This document shows, piece by piece, positions 1 to 5,575 of a stretch of 5,575 nucleotides of DNA. Source of the stretch: Bacteroidales bacterium (GTDB lineage Bacteria > Bacteroidota > Bacteroidia > Bacteroidales > UBA7960). Positions within the stretch are counted from its first letter, which is position 1. Each line of letters opens with the position of its first letter. Position numbers and translations under genes: made by a program. The stretch is taken from assembly GCA_007132825.1 (NCBI GenBank), contig SLNX01000056.1, positions 1-5,575 of the forward strand, written 5' to 3'. Under the pieces are notes generated by a model. The model was given only the letters and a program-made list of their open reading frames with translations, was not told where the DNA came from and searched no databases.

Positions 1-381
1 CTGGGCATGTATTTTGAACCGGGCAGCGGTGATCCCAGGCGCAGGGATGATCCGGATTATTATTTTTCACCGAACATAGTGTTTCAACGCCAGGGAGAAT
101 ATGACCATCTGAGTGCAGGTATGTACTTCGGCGTTAAGCCTGTGATGCTTGGAATATGGTATCGCCATTGGTTTGATCGGGGTGATCTGGCTCCGAATAA
201 CTTTCTTGTTGCCCTCGTTGGGTTAAACATGGACGATTACCGCATAGGTTTAAGCTATGATGTCTCCACCACTGGGCTATCAGGAGATATTTATACTGCT
301 TTGGAACTCAGTCTGGCTTTTCGTTTTAATTGTCCACAAAGAAATATTGGCACCAGAATAATAAATCATCCAAGTTTTTAG
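1..381 (+). CDS. PorP/SprF-family type IX secretion outer-membrane protein, C-terminal part (5' end missing)
   Basis: The reading frame is open from the first base and ends in TAG at 379-381, so only the last 126 residues are present. They look like outer-membrane beta-barrel strands: alternating aromatic and polar residues, with blocks such as YDHLSAGMYFG, LGIWYRHWF and YRIGLSYDVSTTGLSG, then LELSLAFRFNC. The order 'GxWYR - hydrophobic strand - YxIGxSYDxxxxxLSG - E(L/I)SLxFxF' is what I know from the C-terminal half of PorP/SprF proteins. These work with the T9SS and, as in the SprF-SprB pair, help place particular secreted adhesins on the cell surface. The protein ends in Phe, common for outer-membrane barrels, but carries a tail of about 18 residues after the last clear strand. 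The neighbouring gldJ gene supports a T9SS role. Which PorP/SprF paralogue this is, and its cargo, cannot be told from the fragment. Confidence 0.8.
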   Translation: MGMYFEPGSGDPRRRDDPDYYFSPNIVFQRQGEYDHLSAGMYFGVKPVMLGIWYRHWFDRGDLAPNNFLVALVGLNMDDYRIGLSYDVSTTGLSGDIYTALELSLAFRFNCPQRNIGTRIINHPSF

Positions 382-382
382 T

Positions 383-390
383 TACTTTTG
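383..390 (+). promoter_or_regulatory. Possible -7 promoter element ahead of gldJ
   Basis: TACTTTTG fits the Bacteroidota -7 consensus TAnnTTTG and lies 25 bp before the gldJ start, which would give a short leader. I see no TTG/TTTG about 19 bp upstream (the closest is near 347-349, too far away), so only half of the promoter pattern is present. With a gap of just 34 bp after the porP-like gene, read-through from upstream is an equally good explanation for gldJ expression. Confidence 0.25.
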
Positions 391-415
391 TGATTATATT
401 TTAAAATAGCACACT

Positions 416-1828
416 ATGACAAGGTATTTTAAAAATCGTTTCCCGGTTTTTCTTTCCATTGTTCTGATTTCCTTATCCTTTTCTTCCTGTGGCTTGTTTC
501 AGCCTGAAAATTCAAGAACTACAGGATGGACATTAGGTGACCCTGAAATTGGAGAATTTGGCAGATCGGGTATACGTGTTCAGGACCCCGGACCAGGCAT
601 GGTACCGATTGAAGGGGGAAATTTTCTGATGGGCAGAACTGATGAAGATGTATTGTCTGATTGGAACAATATACCTCGCAGAGTAAGTGTTGCCTCATTT
701 TTCATGGACGAAACAGAGATCACCAATTTCGAATACAGGGAATACCTGCATTGGCTGAACCGTGTCTTTGGGAGCAATCACCAGAGGTATCTGGATGCAG
801 TTCCGGATACACTTGTGTGGCGTGACCCACTGGCTTACAACGAACCCTTTATCGAAAACTATTTGCGTCACCCGGCCTATGATGACTATCCGGTTGTTGG
901 GGTAAGCTGGGTTCAGGCGGCAAATTATGCAGCCTGGCGCACCGACAGGGTGAATGAATGGATACTGATTCAAAACGGATATCTTGAGATGAACGTGGAT
1001 GACCAGACACCAGCAAACCATTTTACCACATTAGGTTACCTTTCCGGGAGTTATGAAGGCCTTGTACGTGAAGACATTCAACGACGGGTCAGATGGGAGG
1101 ATGGTCTCCTGTTTCCTCGCTACAGACTACCTACTGAAGCGGAATGGGAATACGCCGCATTGGGCCTCATTGGAAGCACTGACGATGAATTGCTGTTAAA
1201 CAGAAGAATCTATCCATGGGAAGGTCCCAATGTCAGAAGCCCCCACAGAAGAACTCGCGGTGAGTTTATGGCAAACTTTCAGCGTGGTCCCGGTGACTTA
1301 AGCGGAATCGCTGGTGTGGATATTGGAAGTGGAGATATTACCATGCCGGTCTATTCATTCAGACCTAATGACTTTGGGCTCTACAACATGGCGGGTAACG
1401 TTAACGAGTGGGTTAAGGATGTATACAGACCCCTCTCCCACGAAACCGTTGCGGAGTTCCGCCCTTTTAGAGGCAATGTGTTCAGAAACATTGCGCGGGA
1501 TGATGATGGAAATATTCTCTTTGATCCGGAAACCGGAGAAGTTATCTATGAGGAGATACAGGAGGGTCAAAGGACATATCGACAAGGAAACTTCATCGAC
1601 TATCGCGACGGTGACAGCATGTCTGCCATTGCGGAAGATTTCCCCGTTTATCCTGAAAACCAAACACTGATCACAAATCAGAGCAGGGTGTATAAAGGGG
1701 GTAGCTGGAGAGATCGCGTTTATTGGTTGTCTCCCGCTACACGTAGACACATGGATCAAAACAAAGCAACCAACGACATCGGCTTCCGGTGTGCCATGGA
1801 TCAGATCGGTGGTGCGCAATCACGATGA
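416..1828 (+). CDS. gldJ: GldJ, gliding motility / type IX secretion lipoprotein with inactive FGE-sulfatase fold
   Basis: This 470-residue protein starts with a lipoprotein signal: basic residues, a hydrophobic stretch (9-22) and the lipobox FSSC with the lipidated Cys at residue 25. From about residue 62 (MVPIEGGNFLMG) to 461 it is a formylglycine-generating-enzyme (FGE-sulfatase) fold, with MDETEITN (97-104), YRLPTEAEWEYAA (236-248), NDFGLYNMAGNVNEWV (318-333), VYKGGSWRDR (425-434) and IGFRCA (455-460). The only cysteines are 25 and 459, so the catalytic cysteine pair of true FGE is absent and the fold must be structural. GldJ is favoured over its paralogue GldK by TTGW near the N-terminus, the DWNN segment (82-85), PDTLVWR (130-136), NYLRHPAY (148-155) and TDRVNEW (176-182), which I recall from flavobacterial GldJ, and by murF directly downstream, as I recall for flavobacterial gldJ. 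In Flavobacterium johnsoniae GldJ is needed for gliding and stabilises the T9SS ring protein GldK. No Shine-Dalgarno sequence is evident; the start is the ATG giving the complete signal peptide. The stop overlaps the murF start. Confidence 0.85.
   Translation: MTRYFKNRFPVFLSIVLISLSFSSCGLFQPENSRTTGWTLGDPEIGEFGRSGIRVQDPGPGMVPIEGGNFLMGRTDEDVLSDWNNIPRRVSVASFFMDETEITNFEYREYLHWLNRVFGSNHQRYLDAVPDTLVWRDPLAYNEPFIENYLRHPAYDDYPVVGVSWVQAANYAAWRTDRVNEWILIQNGYLEMNVDDQTPANHFTTLGYLSGSYEGLVREDIQRRVRWEDGLLFPRYRLPTEAEWEYAALGLIGSTDDELLLNRRIYPWEGPNVRSPHRRTRGEFMANFQRGPGDLSGIAGVDIGSGDITMPVYSFRPNDFGLYNMAGNVNEWVKDVYRPLSHETVAEFRPFRGNVFRNIARDDDGNILFDPETGEVIYEEIQEGQRTYRQGNFIDYRDGDSMSAIAEDFPVYPENQTLITNQSRVYKGGSWRDRVYWLSPATRRHMDQNKATNDIGFRCAMDQIGGAQSR
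1825..1828 (+). other. ATGA stop-start overlap joining gldJ and murF
   Basis: The murF ATG (1825-1827) and the gldJ TGA (1826-1828) share bases in the classic ATGA arrangement. Such overlaps usually mean translational coupling, with ribosomes finishing gldJ restarting on murF. The overlap also decides the murF start: an in-frame ATG at 1789 would add twelve residues translated from the gldJ coding region and matching nothing known in MurF. Confidence 0.8.
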
Positions 1829-3147
1829 AAAATCACCATCATCAGATTTTCGACCTTTTAGCCCTTAACGGCAACATTTGTATCGACAGCAGAAGGGCCG
1901 GGAACGGTTCTGTGTTCTTTGCCCTTAAAGGCGAAAATTTTGATGGCAACCGGTTTGCTGCCAAAGCATTAAAAGCTGGTTGTGCAAAGGCTGTTGTTGA
2001 TGATCCCAATTTAAATATAAATGATCAATACATCATTGTAAATGATGTACTCTCTTTCCTTCAGGAAATTGCCAGAGAATACCGTAAAAAACTGAATATC
2101 CCTTTTCTGGGGATTACCGGTACAAACGGAAAAACCACAACAAAAGAGCTGTGTCAGGCCGTACTTTCCAAATCATTTAACTCCTTCGCAACAAAAGGAA
2201 ACCTGAACAACCACATCGGCGTTCCTGTTACGCTTCTTTCGCTAAAACCCGGGCATAATTTTGCAGTTATTGAAATGGGCGCCAACCATGTCGGGGAGAT
2301 CGAAGCATTGAGCGAAATTGTCAGGCCTACGCACGGACTGATTACCAACATCGGCAAAGCACATCTTGAAGGATTTGGCAGTGTGGATAACATAGAGAAG
2401 GCCAAAACGGAACTCTATAGGTTTGTGCAAAAACAGGGCGGAACGATTTTCGTAAATGGTGATGATCCCAGAATGATCAAATATGCTGGTACAAAAAATG
2501 CCGTTACCTATGGTAAAGACACTGGATTCCATTGCAGCGGAACCATTATGCAAAACATCCCTTTCCTTGAAGTTGCCTTCGAAACAAATAAGGATTTTGG
2601 CACCCTGAAAGAAAAAGCTTCGGGGATAATAAAAACCAAACTTACAGGCAGCTATAATTTTGGGAATGTCATGGCAGCCATTACGATCGGTTTGTACTTC
2701 GGGGTGCCTCTGAAAGAGGTCATTCAGGCCATTGAAGGCTACACCCCCCGGAATAACCGGTCCCAAATCGTGCAAACCCAAACGAATACCCTACTGATGG
2801 ATGCATACAATGCCAATCCAACAAGTATGATTGCCGCACTTGAAAACTTCCAACTGATAAAAAACGAACCCAAAGCCGTTTTTCTTGGCGACATGCTGGA
2901 GCTCGGTGATGATTCAAAAAAAGAGCACGAACAGATCGTAAAATATCTACGCCAACACCCTTCATGGCTAAAAGTCCTGGTTGGCAAACACTTTCAATCT
3001 GTTGCATCTGACCAAAACGACCTGGCCACCTTTTCAAATACTGCAGAGGCTGCAAAATGGTTAAAGAATCATCCTGTAAGTGGTCATCAGGTTCTGATAA
3101 AAGGATCGAGGGGAGTCCAGATGGAACAACTCCTTAAATATCTTTGA
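1825..3147 (+). CDS. murF: MurF, UDP-N-acetylmuramoyl-tripeptide--D-alanyl-D-alanine ligase
   Basis: MurF is a cytoplasmic ATP-dependent ligase that adds D-Ala-D-Ala to the UDP-MurNAc-tripeptide, completing the soluble pentapeptide precursor of peptidoglycan. The 440-residue product has the three Mur-ligase domains. The N-terminal UDP-binding part carries the DSR motif (21-23) and SVFFALKGENFDG (29-41). The central ATPase has the P-loop TGTNGKTTTKE (98-108), KGNLNNHIGVP (124-134), the metal-binding EMGANHVGE (150-158) and TNIGKAHLEGFGS (174-186). The C-terminal ligase domain has MDAYNANPTSM (325-335), LGDMLELG (354-361) and KGSRGVQME (426-434). The pattern NxxHxGxP with AYNANPxSM is characteristic of MurF rather than MurC, MurD or MurE. 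Length is normal. The gene overlaps gldJ by 4 bp and ends with tandem in-frame stops (TGA TAA), the anmK start following after 4 bp. It is essential in most walled bacteria, so its place in this operon keeps the unit expressed during growth. Confidence 0.95.
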   Translation: MKNHHHQIFDLLALNGNICIDSRRAGNGSVFFALKGENFDGNRFAAKALKAGCAKAVVDDPNLNINDQYIIVNDVLSFLQEIAREYRKKLNIPFLGITGTNGKTTTKELCQAVLSKSFNSFATKGNLNNHIGVPVTLLSLKPGHNFAVIEMGANHVGEIEALSEIVRPTHGLITNIGKAHLEGFGSVDNIEKAKTELYRFVQKQGGTIFVNGDDPRMIKYAGTKNAVTYGKDTGFHCSGTIMQNIPFLEVAFETNKDFGTLKEKASGIIKTKLTGSYNFGNVMAAITIGLYFGVPLKEVIQAIEGYTPRNNRSQIVQTQTNTLLMDAYNANPTSMIAALENFQLIKNEPKAVFLGDMLELGDDSKKEHEQIVKYLRQHPSWLKVLVGKHFQSVASDQNDLATFSNTAEAAKWLKNHPVSGHQVLIKGSRGVQMEQLLKYL

Positions 3148-3151
3148 TAAG

Positions 3152-4246
3152 ATGAAAACATACCGTGCCATAGGGATCATGTCGGGGACATCACTCGACG
3201 GGGTGGATCTGGCATACTGTATTTTTAGAAAAACGGATGACGTATGGCTTTTTGACATCATTAAGGCAAATACGATTGCCTATCCCACCGATTGGAAGGA
3301 TAAGTTAAAACATGCCGGACAGCTAACCGGGGATCAGCTTATGTCGCTTCACATGGCATACGGGCTTTTTCTTGGAGAGCAAGTAAGCGGCTTCATCAAT
3401 GACCACCAAATCGACAAGAAAGACCTGCTTGTTGCCAGCCACGGACATACGGTCTTTCATAAGCCGGAACACGGTTATACATTCCAGCTGGGGCATGGTG
3501 CTGCCATTGCCGCAAGCTCAGGATGCAACACCATCTCAGATTTCAGATCGGCAGACATGGCGCTGGGTGGTCAGGGTGCACCCCTCGTACCCATAGCCGA
3601 CCGTGAATTGTTTGGAGATTACGATGCCTGCCTCAATCTCGGCGGATTTACGAACATTTCATACGACTTAAATCAACAGCGGATCGCCTTTGACATCTGT
3701 CCGCTGAACTTTGTTCTTAACCGCCTGGTGCGCAATGCCCGAATCCTGGACAAAACCGGAATACTCGATTTCGACCCTTCCGGACGTATTGCACGTTCAG
3801 GATTGCTGGATGGCGAGCTGTTGGAAAAGCTTAATGGCATCCCCTATTACCTTCAGCAACCACCCAAAAGCCTTGGTGAAGAATGGGTGAACGAGTGGAT
3901 CCAGCCTTTACTGGAACGACCTGATAACCAAATTGAAAATCTGCTGCATACCTTTTGCCATCATGCAGCGTTTCAGATCGCAGAGATCATAAAACGCATC
4001 CCAAATTGCAAGAATGTTCTAATTAGCGGTGGTGGTGCTTATAATTCATTCTTCATCGAATTGCTTCGAAATAATGTGGGAAGCCATATCACATTAAGCA
4101 TTCCTGAAAAACAGATCATAGACTTTAAAGAGGCGCTGATCTTTGCGTGGCTGGGAGTGCTTTGTCTGCGTAAAGAGCACAATTGTCTGGCCTCGGTAAC
4201 CGGTGCATCTAAAAATGTCATCGGCGGAAGCATCCATTTCGCCTGA
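3152..4246 (+). CDS. anmK: AnmK, anhydro-N-acetylmuramic acid kinase
   Basis: AnmK is a cytoplasmic sugar kinase that uses ATP and water to open 1,6-anhydro-MurNAc, released during wall turnover, giving MurNAc-6-phosphate for recycling. The 364-residue length is normal. Visible motifs are the N-terminal phosphate-binding loop GIMSGTSLDGVD (8-19), SHGHTVFHKP (96-105), DFRSADMALGGQGAPLVP (130-147), LNLGGFTNIS (161-170), AFDICPLN (179-186), whose Asp181 aligns with the catalytic base (Asp182 in the Pseudomonas aeruginosa enzyme), ISGGGAYN (291-298), FKEALIFAWLG (325-335) and TGASKNVIGG (350-359). The loop after the catalytic Asp reads ICPLN instead of the TGPGN of proteobacterial enzymes; this may be normal for the phylum. 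The start lies 4 bp after murF, with no Shine-Dalgarno sequence, so it is probably read from the same mRNA. The next recycling enzyme, the MurQ etherase, is not in the window. Confidence 0.93.
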   Translation: MKTYRAIGIMSGTSLDGVDLAYCIFRKTDDVWLFDIIKANTIAYPTDWKDKLKHAGQLTGDQLMSLHMAYGLFLGEQVSGFINDHQIDKKDLLVASHGHTVFHKPEHGYTFQLGHGAAIAASSGCNTISDFRSADMALGGQGAPLVPIADRELFGDYDACLNLGGFTNISYDLNQQRIAFDICPLNFVLNRLVRNARILDKTGILDFDPSGRIARSGLLDGELLEKLNGIPYYLQQPPKSLGEEWVNEWIQPLLERPDNQIENLLHTFCHHAAFQIAEIIKRIPNCKNVLISGGGAYNSFFIELLRNNVGSHITLSIPEKQIIDFKEALIFAWLGVLCLRKEHNCLASVTGASKNVIGGSIHFA

Positions 4247-4284
4247 CCCTGATCCTTATATAACAAACAAAGCTTCATTTCTTT

Positions 4285-4321
4285 GAAACACTTTAATAAA
4301 AAAGGTTTCCGGCATGTTTTT
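4285..4321 (+). terminator. Weak candidate terminator after anmK
   Basis: GAAAC (4285-4289) pairs with GTTTC (4305-4309), and just inside it CTTT (4291-4294) pairs with AAAG (4301-4304), with one bulged A at 4290 and a six-base loop. A run of five T follows at 4317-4321, but seven bases separate it from the stem, and the stem is AT-rich. It lies 39 bp past the anmK stop, where an operon end would be expected, so it is a possible but poor intrinsic terminator. Confidence 0.3.
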
Positions 4322-4323
4322 CC

Positions 4324-4354
4324 TTTGCTTATTAGGGCAATTTCATTAATTTTG
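4324..4354 (+). promoter_or_regulatory. Bacteroidota-type promoter for the KamA-like gene (-33 TTTG, -7 TAnnTTTG)
   Basis: TTTG at 4324-4327 is followed after exactly 19 bp by TAATTTTG at 4347-4354, matching every fixed base of the -33/-7 consensus used by the primary sigma factor of Bacteroides and relatives. Transcription would begin at about 4358-4362, leaving a leader of roughly 90 bases before the ATG at 4448. This argues that the KamA-like gene has its own promoter rather than depending on the gldJ-murF-anmK transcript. The match is read directly from the sequence; activity and the exact start point are inferred. Confidence 0.7.
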
Positions 4355-4355
4355 T

Positions 4356-4388
4356 CGCATGCAGATTATATGCATGCGTTTATTTTAT
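4356..4388 (+). terminator. Perfect hairpin with T-rich tail, overlapping the expected transcription start
   Basis: CGCATGCA (4356-4363) and TGCATGCG (4371-4378) are exact inverted repeats around the seven-base loop GATTATA. TTTATTTTAT (4379-4388) follows at once, giving the shape of an intrinsic terminator for transcripts arriving from anmK. The left arm begins two bases after the -7 element, so RNA started at the promoter in front of it would contain only part of the stem and would not be stopped. The palindrome could instead be an operator, or a 5'-end stabilising stem if transcription starts at its very beginning. Confidence 0.5.
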
Positions 4389-4391
4389 AAG

Positions 4392-4408
4392 ATATTGATA
4401 TTCAATAT
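4392..4408. repeat. Short perfect inverted repeat in the leader of the KamA-like gene
   Basis: ATATTGA (4392-4398) and TCAATAT (4402-4408) are exact inverted copies separated by TAT. It lies about 30-50 bp downstream of the expected transcription start and 39 bp before the ATG. The AT-rich stem would be weak in RNA, so a protein-binding dyad is as likely as a hairpin; in such AT-rich DNA it may also be chance. Confidence 0.4.
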
Positions 4409-4447
4409 ATAAATAACAAACTTCATCATAAAAATCTTTTAACAGAA

Positions 4448-5575
4448 ATGGACACAACCATCACCAAACCCCAAGTCTCAAAAGTAAAGTTTCCAGCCAA
4501 TTATGTGGAGGAAATGATGCATCGTTTTCACTATGATGCAGATACTGTTTCCATAATTGAAAAAGAGGATCTGCTGCCTGGCGGCCTGCTGGAGCGACTG
4601 CACATGGCCTATCCGCAACATTCAGGGTTAAAGGAGGAAGCTGAGTTCTTGTTTAATGACAAAAAACAGTACTATGGACTAAAGGGGTTCCGCGAGATTG
4701 TCAAAGTTTTAAATGACCACGGGATCCAAATCGGCCACCTTGAGGAGCGTGAGCTTTTCATAAAGGTTTACCGTTTCATGGCTACCAAGCACGTGCTGAA
4801 CACCATTAACTGGTCAAACTTTGAAAAGGACTCCGTTTTTCAGCTTGTGTTCCCGCAACCTGGAATGATACGGCCCGACATCACCAAAGCCTATCTGAAT
4901 GCCGGTTCAGAAGAGGAAAAGGAAAAGATCATCAAGGATTACATCAGGGAAACCAATCCGCACGATGGAAAGCAATTGTTGAACAAACCCACCTTTGTGA
5001 ACGAAAATGGCAGGACTGAAGTGGTGGAAGGCAGCCAGCACAAATATCCGCAATGTCAGCTGATTTTTGACATCCAGACACAAAACTGTTTCGCCTTCTG
5101 CAACTACTGCTTTCGCCACGCTCAGGTTCGCGGCGATGAAGACATGTTCATACAGAAAGACATATACCAGATCCACGAATACCTGAAGCAGCACAAAGAG
5201 GTAACCGATGTGCTTATCACTGGTGGGGATGCCGGCTTTATCAAGGCGGATCGCTTTGAAGAATACATCACGCCGATCATTGAAGATCCCGAAATGAGCC
5301 ACGTAAAGAGTATCCGTTTGGGTACGCGGGTACTTACGTATGATCCCGAAATGATCATCAAGAAGTCGTATGACAAGATGCTTTCCCTTTTTAAAAAGCT
5401 TTACGACAATGGGATTCAGCTGGTATTCATGTCACATTTTTCAACTCCCCGTGAGTTGATGAACCCCAGCACCATTGCTGCAATCCGCAGACTGAAGGCC
5501 CATGGTGCAACCATCAAAAGCCAGAGCCCCATCATGAATCACATCAGCCTGTTCCAGGATGATGATGGAAAGATC
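4448..5575 (+). CDS. KamA-like (lysine 2,3-aminomutase family) radical SAM protein, 3' end missing
   Basis: The frame stays open for 376 codons from ATG 4448 to the window edge. After about 195 N-terminal residues comes a radical SAM domain: the CxxxCxxC cluster motif is CFAFCNYC at 214-221 (cysteines 214, 218, 221), followed by ITGGDAG (257-263, the SAM-binding GGD), IRLGTRV (289-295), MSHFSTPREL (328-337) and a strand beginning IKSQSPIM (356-363). These follow the KamA blocks TGGD/SGGDAL, VRIGSR, THFNHPNE and GNQSVLL in order. KamA enzymes use SAM, an iron-sulfur cluster and PLP to move an amino group from the alpha to the beta carbon. Arg223, two residues after the last cluster Cys, aligns with the substrate-carboxylate Arg134 of the Clostridium enzyme. 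The position aligned without gaps to its lysine-binding Asp293 is Leu368, so the substrate may not be lysine. The PLP lysine and second binding Asp lie beyond the edge. About 90 residues more precede the cluster than in the Clostridium enzyme. The start is the first in-frame ATG after the stop at 4388; no Shine-Dalgarno sequence is seen. Confidence 0.8.
   Translation, partial: MDTTITKPQVSKVKFPANYVEEMMHRFHYDADTVSIIEKEDLLPGGLLERLHMAYPQHSGLKEEAEFLFNDKKQYYGLKGFREIVKVLNDHGIQIGHLEERELFIKVYRFMATKHVLNTINWSNFEKDSVFQLVFPQPGMIRPDITKAYLNAGSEEEKEKIIKDYIRETNPHDGKQLLNKPTFVNENGRTEVVEGSQHKYPQCQLIFDIQTQNCFAFCNYCFRHAQVRGDEDMFIQKDIYQIHEYLKQHKEVTDVLITGGDAGFIKADRFEEYITPIIEDPEMSHVKSIRLGTRVLTYDPEMIIKKSYDKMLSLFKKLYDNGIQLVFMSHFSTPRELMNPSTIAAIRRLKAHGATIKSQSPIMNHISLFQDDDGKI

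Noticed and set aside
1314..1819. Overlapping frames inside gldJ (1314-1670 on +, 1355-1819 on -)
   Set aside because: Both are fully contained in gldJ, their translations show no recognisable family or signal, and gldJ has strong domain conservation in its own frame.
1789..1824. Alternative murF start at ATG 1789, adding 12 residues
   Set aside because: The added residues lie wholly within the gldJ coding region and resemble nothing in MurF. ATG 1825 forms a standard ATGA overlap and gives a normal MurF length.
416..1828. GldK/PorK rather than GldJ
   Set aside because: A PorP-like gene upstream suggests PorK at first, but the DWNN, PDTLVWR and NYLRHPAY blocks fit GldJ, and gldL, M and N do not follow; murF does. 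GldK remains a minor possibility.
2242..3055. Long antisense frames within murF
   Set aside because: They mirror the conserved murF frame and have no domain resemblance or plausible start context.
4359..4412. 17-codon leader ORF (MQIICMRLFYKILIFNI) spanning both dyads
   Set aside because: Its ATG lies at or before the predicted transcription start, there is no ribosome binding site, and it contains only one Lys codon, so an amino-acid attenuator is not supported. It is probably chance.
4907..5376. Antisense frames opposite the KamA-like gene
   Set aside because: They lie opposite the conserved radical SAM motifs and are shadows of that gene.
1..5575. Mobile elements, CRISPR arrays, tRNA or rRNA genes, defence genes
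   Set aside because: No transposase, regularly spaced repeats, cloverleaf-like sequence or rRNA-like sequence was recognised; the genes are housekeeping or envelope genes in a compact layout.

Overview
The window reads as ordinary chromosomal DNA from a member of the Bacteroidota. The evidence is a type IX secretion (T9SS) outer-membrane protein of the PorP/SprF type, a GldJ gliding/T9SS lipoprotein, an exact match to the Bacteroidota promoter pattern (TTTG, 19 bp, TAnnTTTG), and start codons without clear Shine-Dalgarno sequences. Base composition is moderate and similar across the genes, and nothing suggests recent transfer. I cannot name the genus.

Layout: all genes are on the + strand. 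Positions 1-381 hold the 3' end of a PorP/SprF-like gene. After a 34-bp gap come gldJ (416-1828), murF (1825-3147, overlapping gldJ by 4 bp) and anmK (3152-4246, 4 bp after murF). These three are packed as one operon, possibly continuous with the porP-like gene. A 201-bp AT-rich intergenic region (4247-4447) holds a weak terminator-like stem, a consensus promoter, a perfect 8-bp hairpin with a T-rich tail and a second perfect dyad. It leads into a KamA-family radical SAM gene starting at 4448, which runs off the right edge after 376 codons.

How the genes fit together: PorP/SprF-like and GldJ proteins belong to the T9SS/gliding apparatus of the outer membrane and periplasm. MurF makes the last cytoplasmic muropeptide precursor, and AnmK returns anhydro-MurNAc from cell-wall turnover to metabolism. 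The cluster therefore joins an envelope machine to peptidoglycan synthesis and recycling. The KamA-like gene looks like a separate transcription unit. It keeps the cluster cysteines and the likely carboxylate-binding Arg of lysine 2,3-aminomutase, but lacks one of the two Asp residues that hold the lysine side chain.

I found no clearly new system. The points most worth a second look are the divergent KamA-like enzyme, the promoter overlapping a terminator-like hairpin in front of it, and the tight gldJ-murF-anmK coupling.
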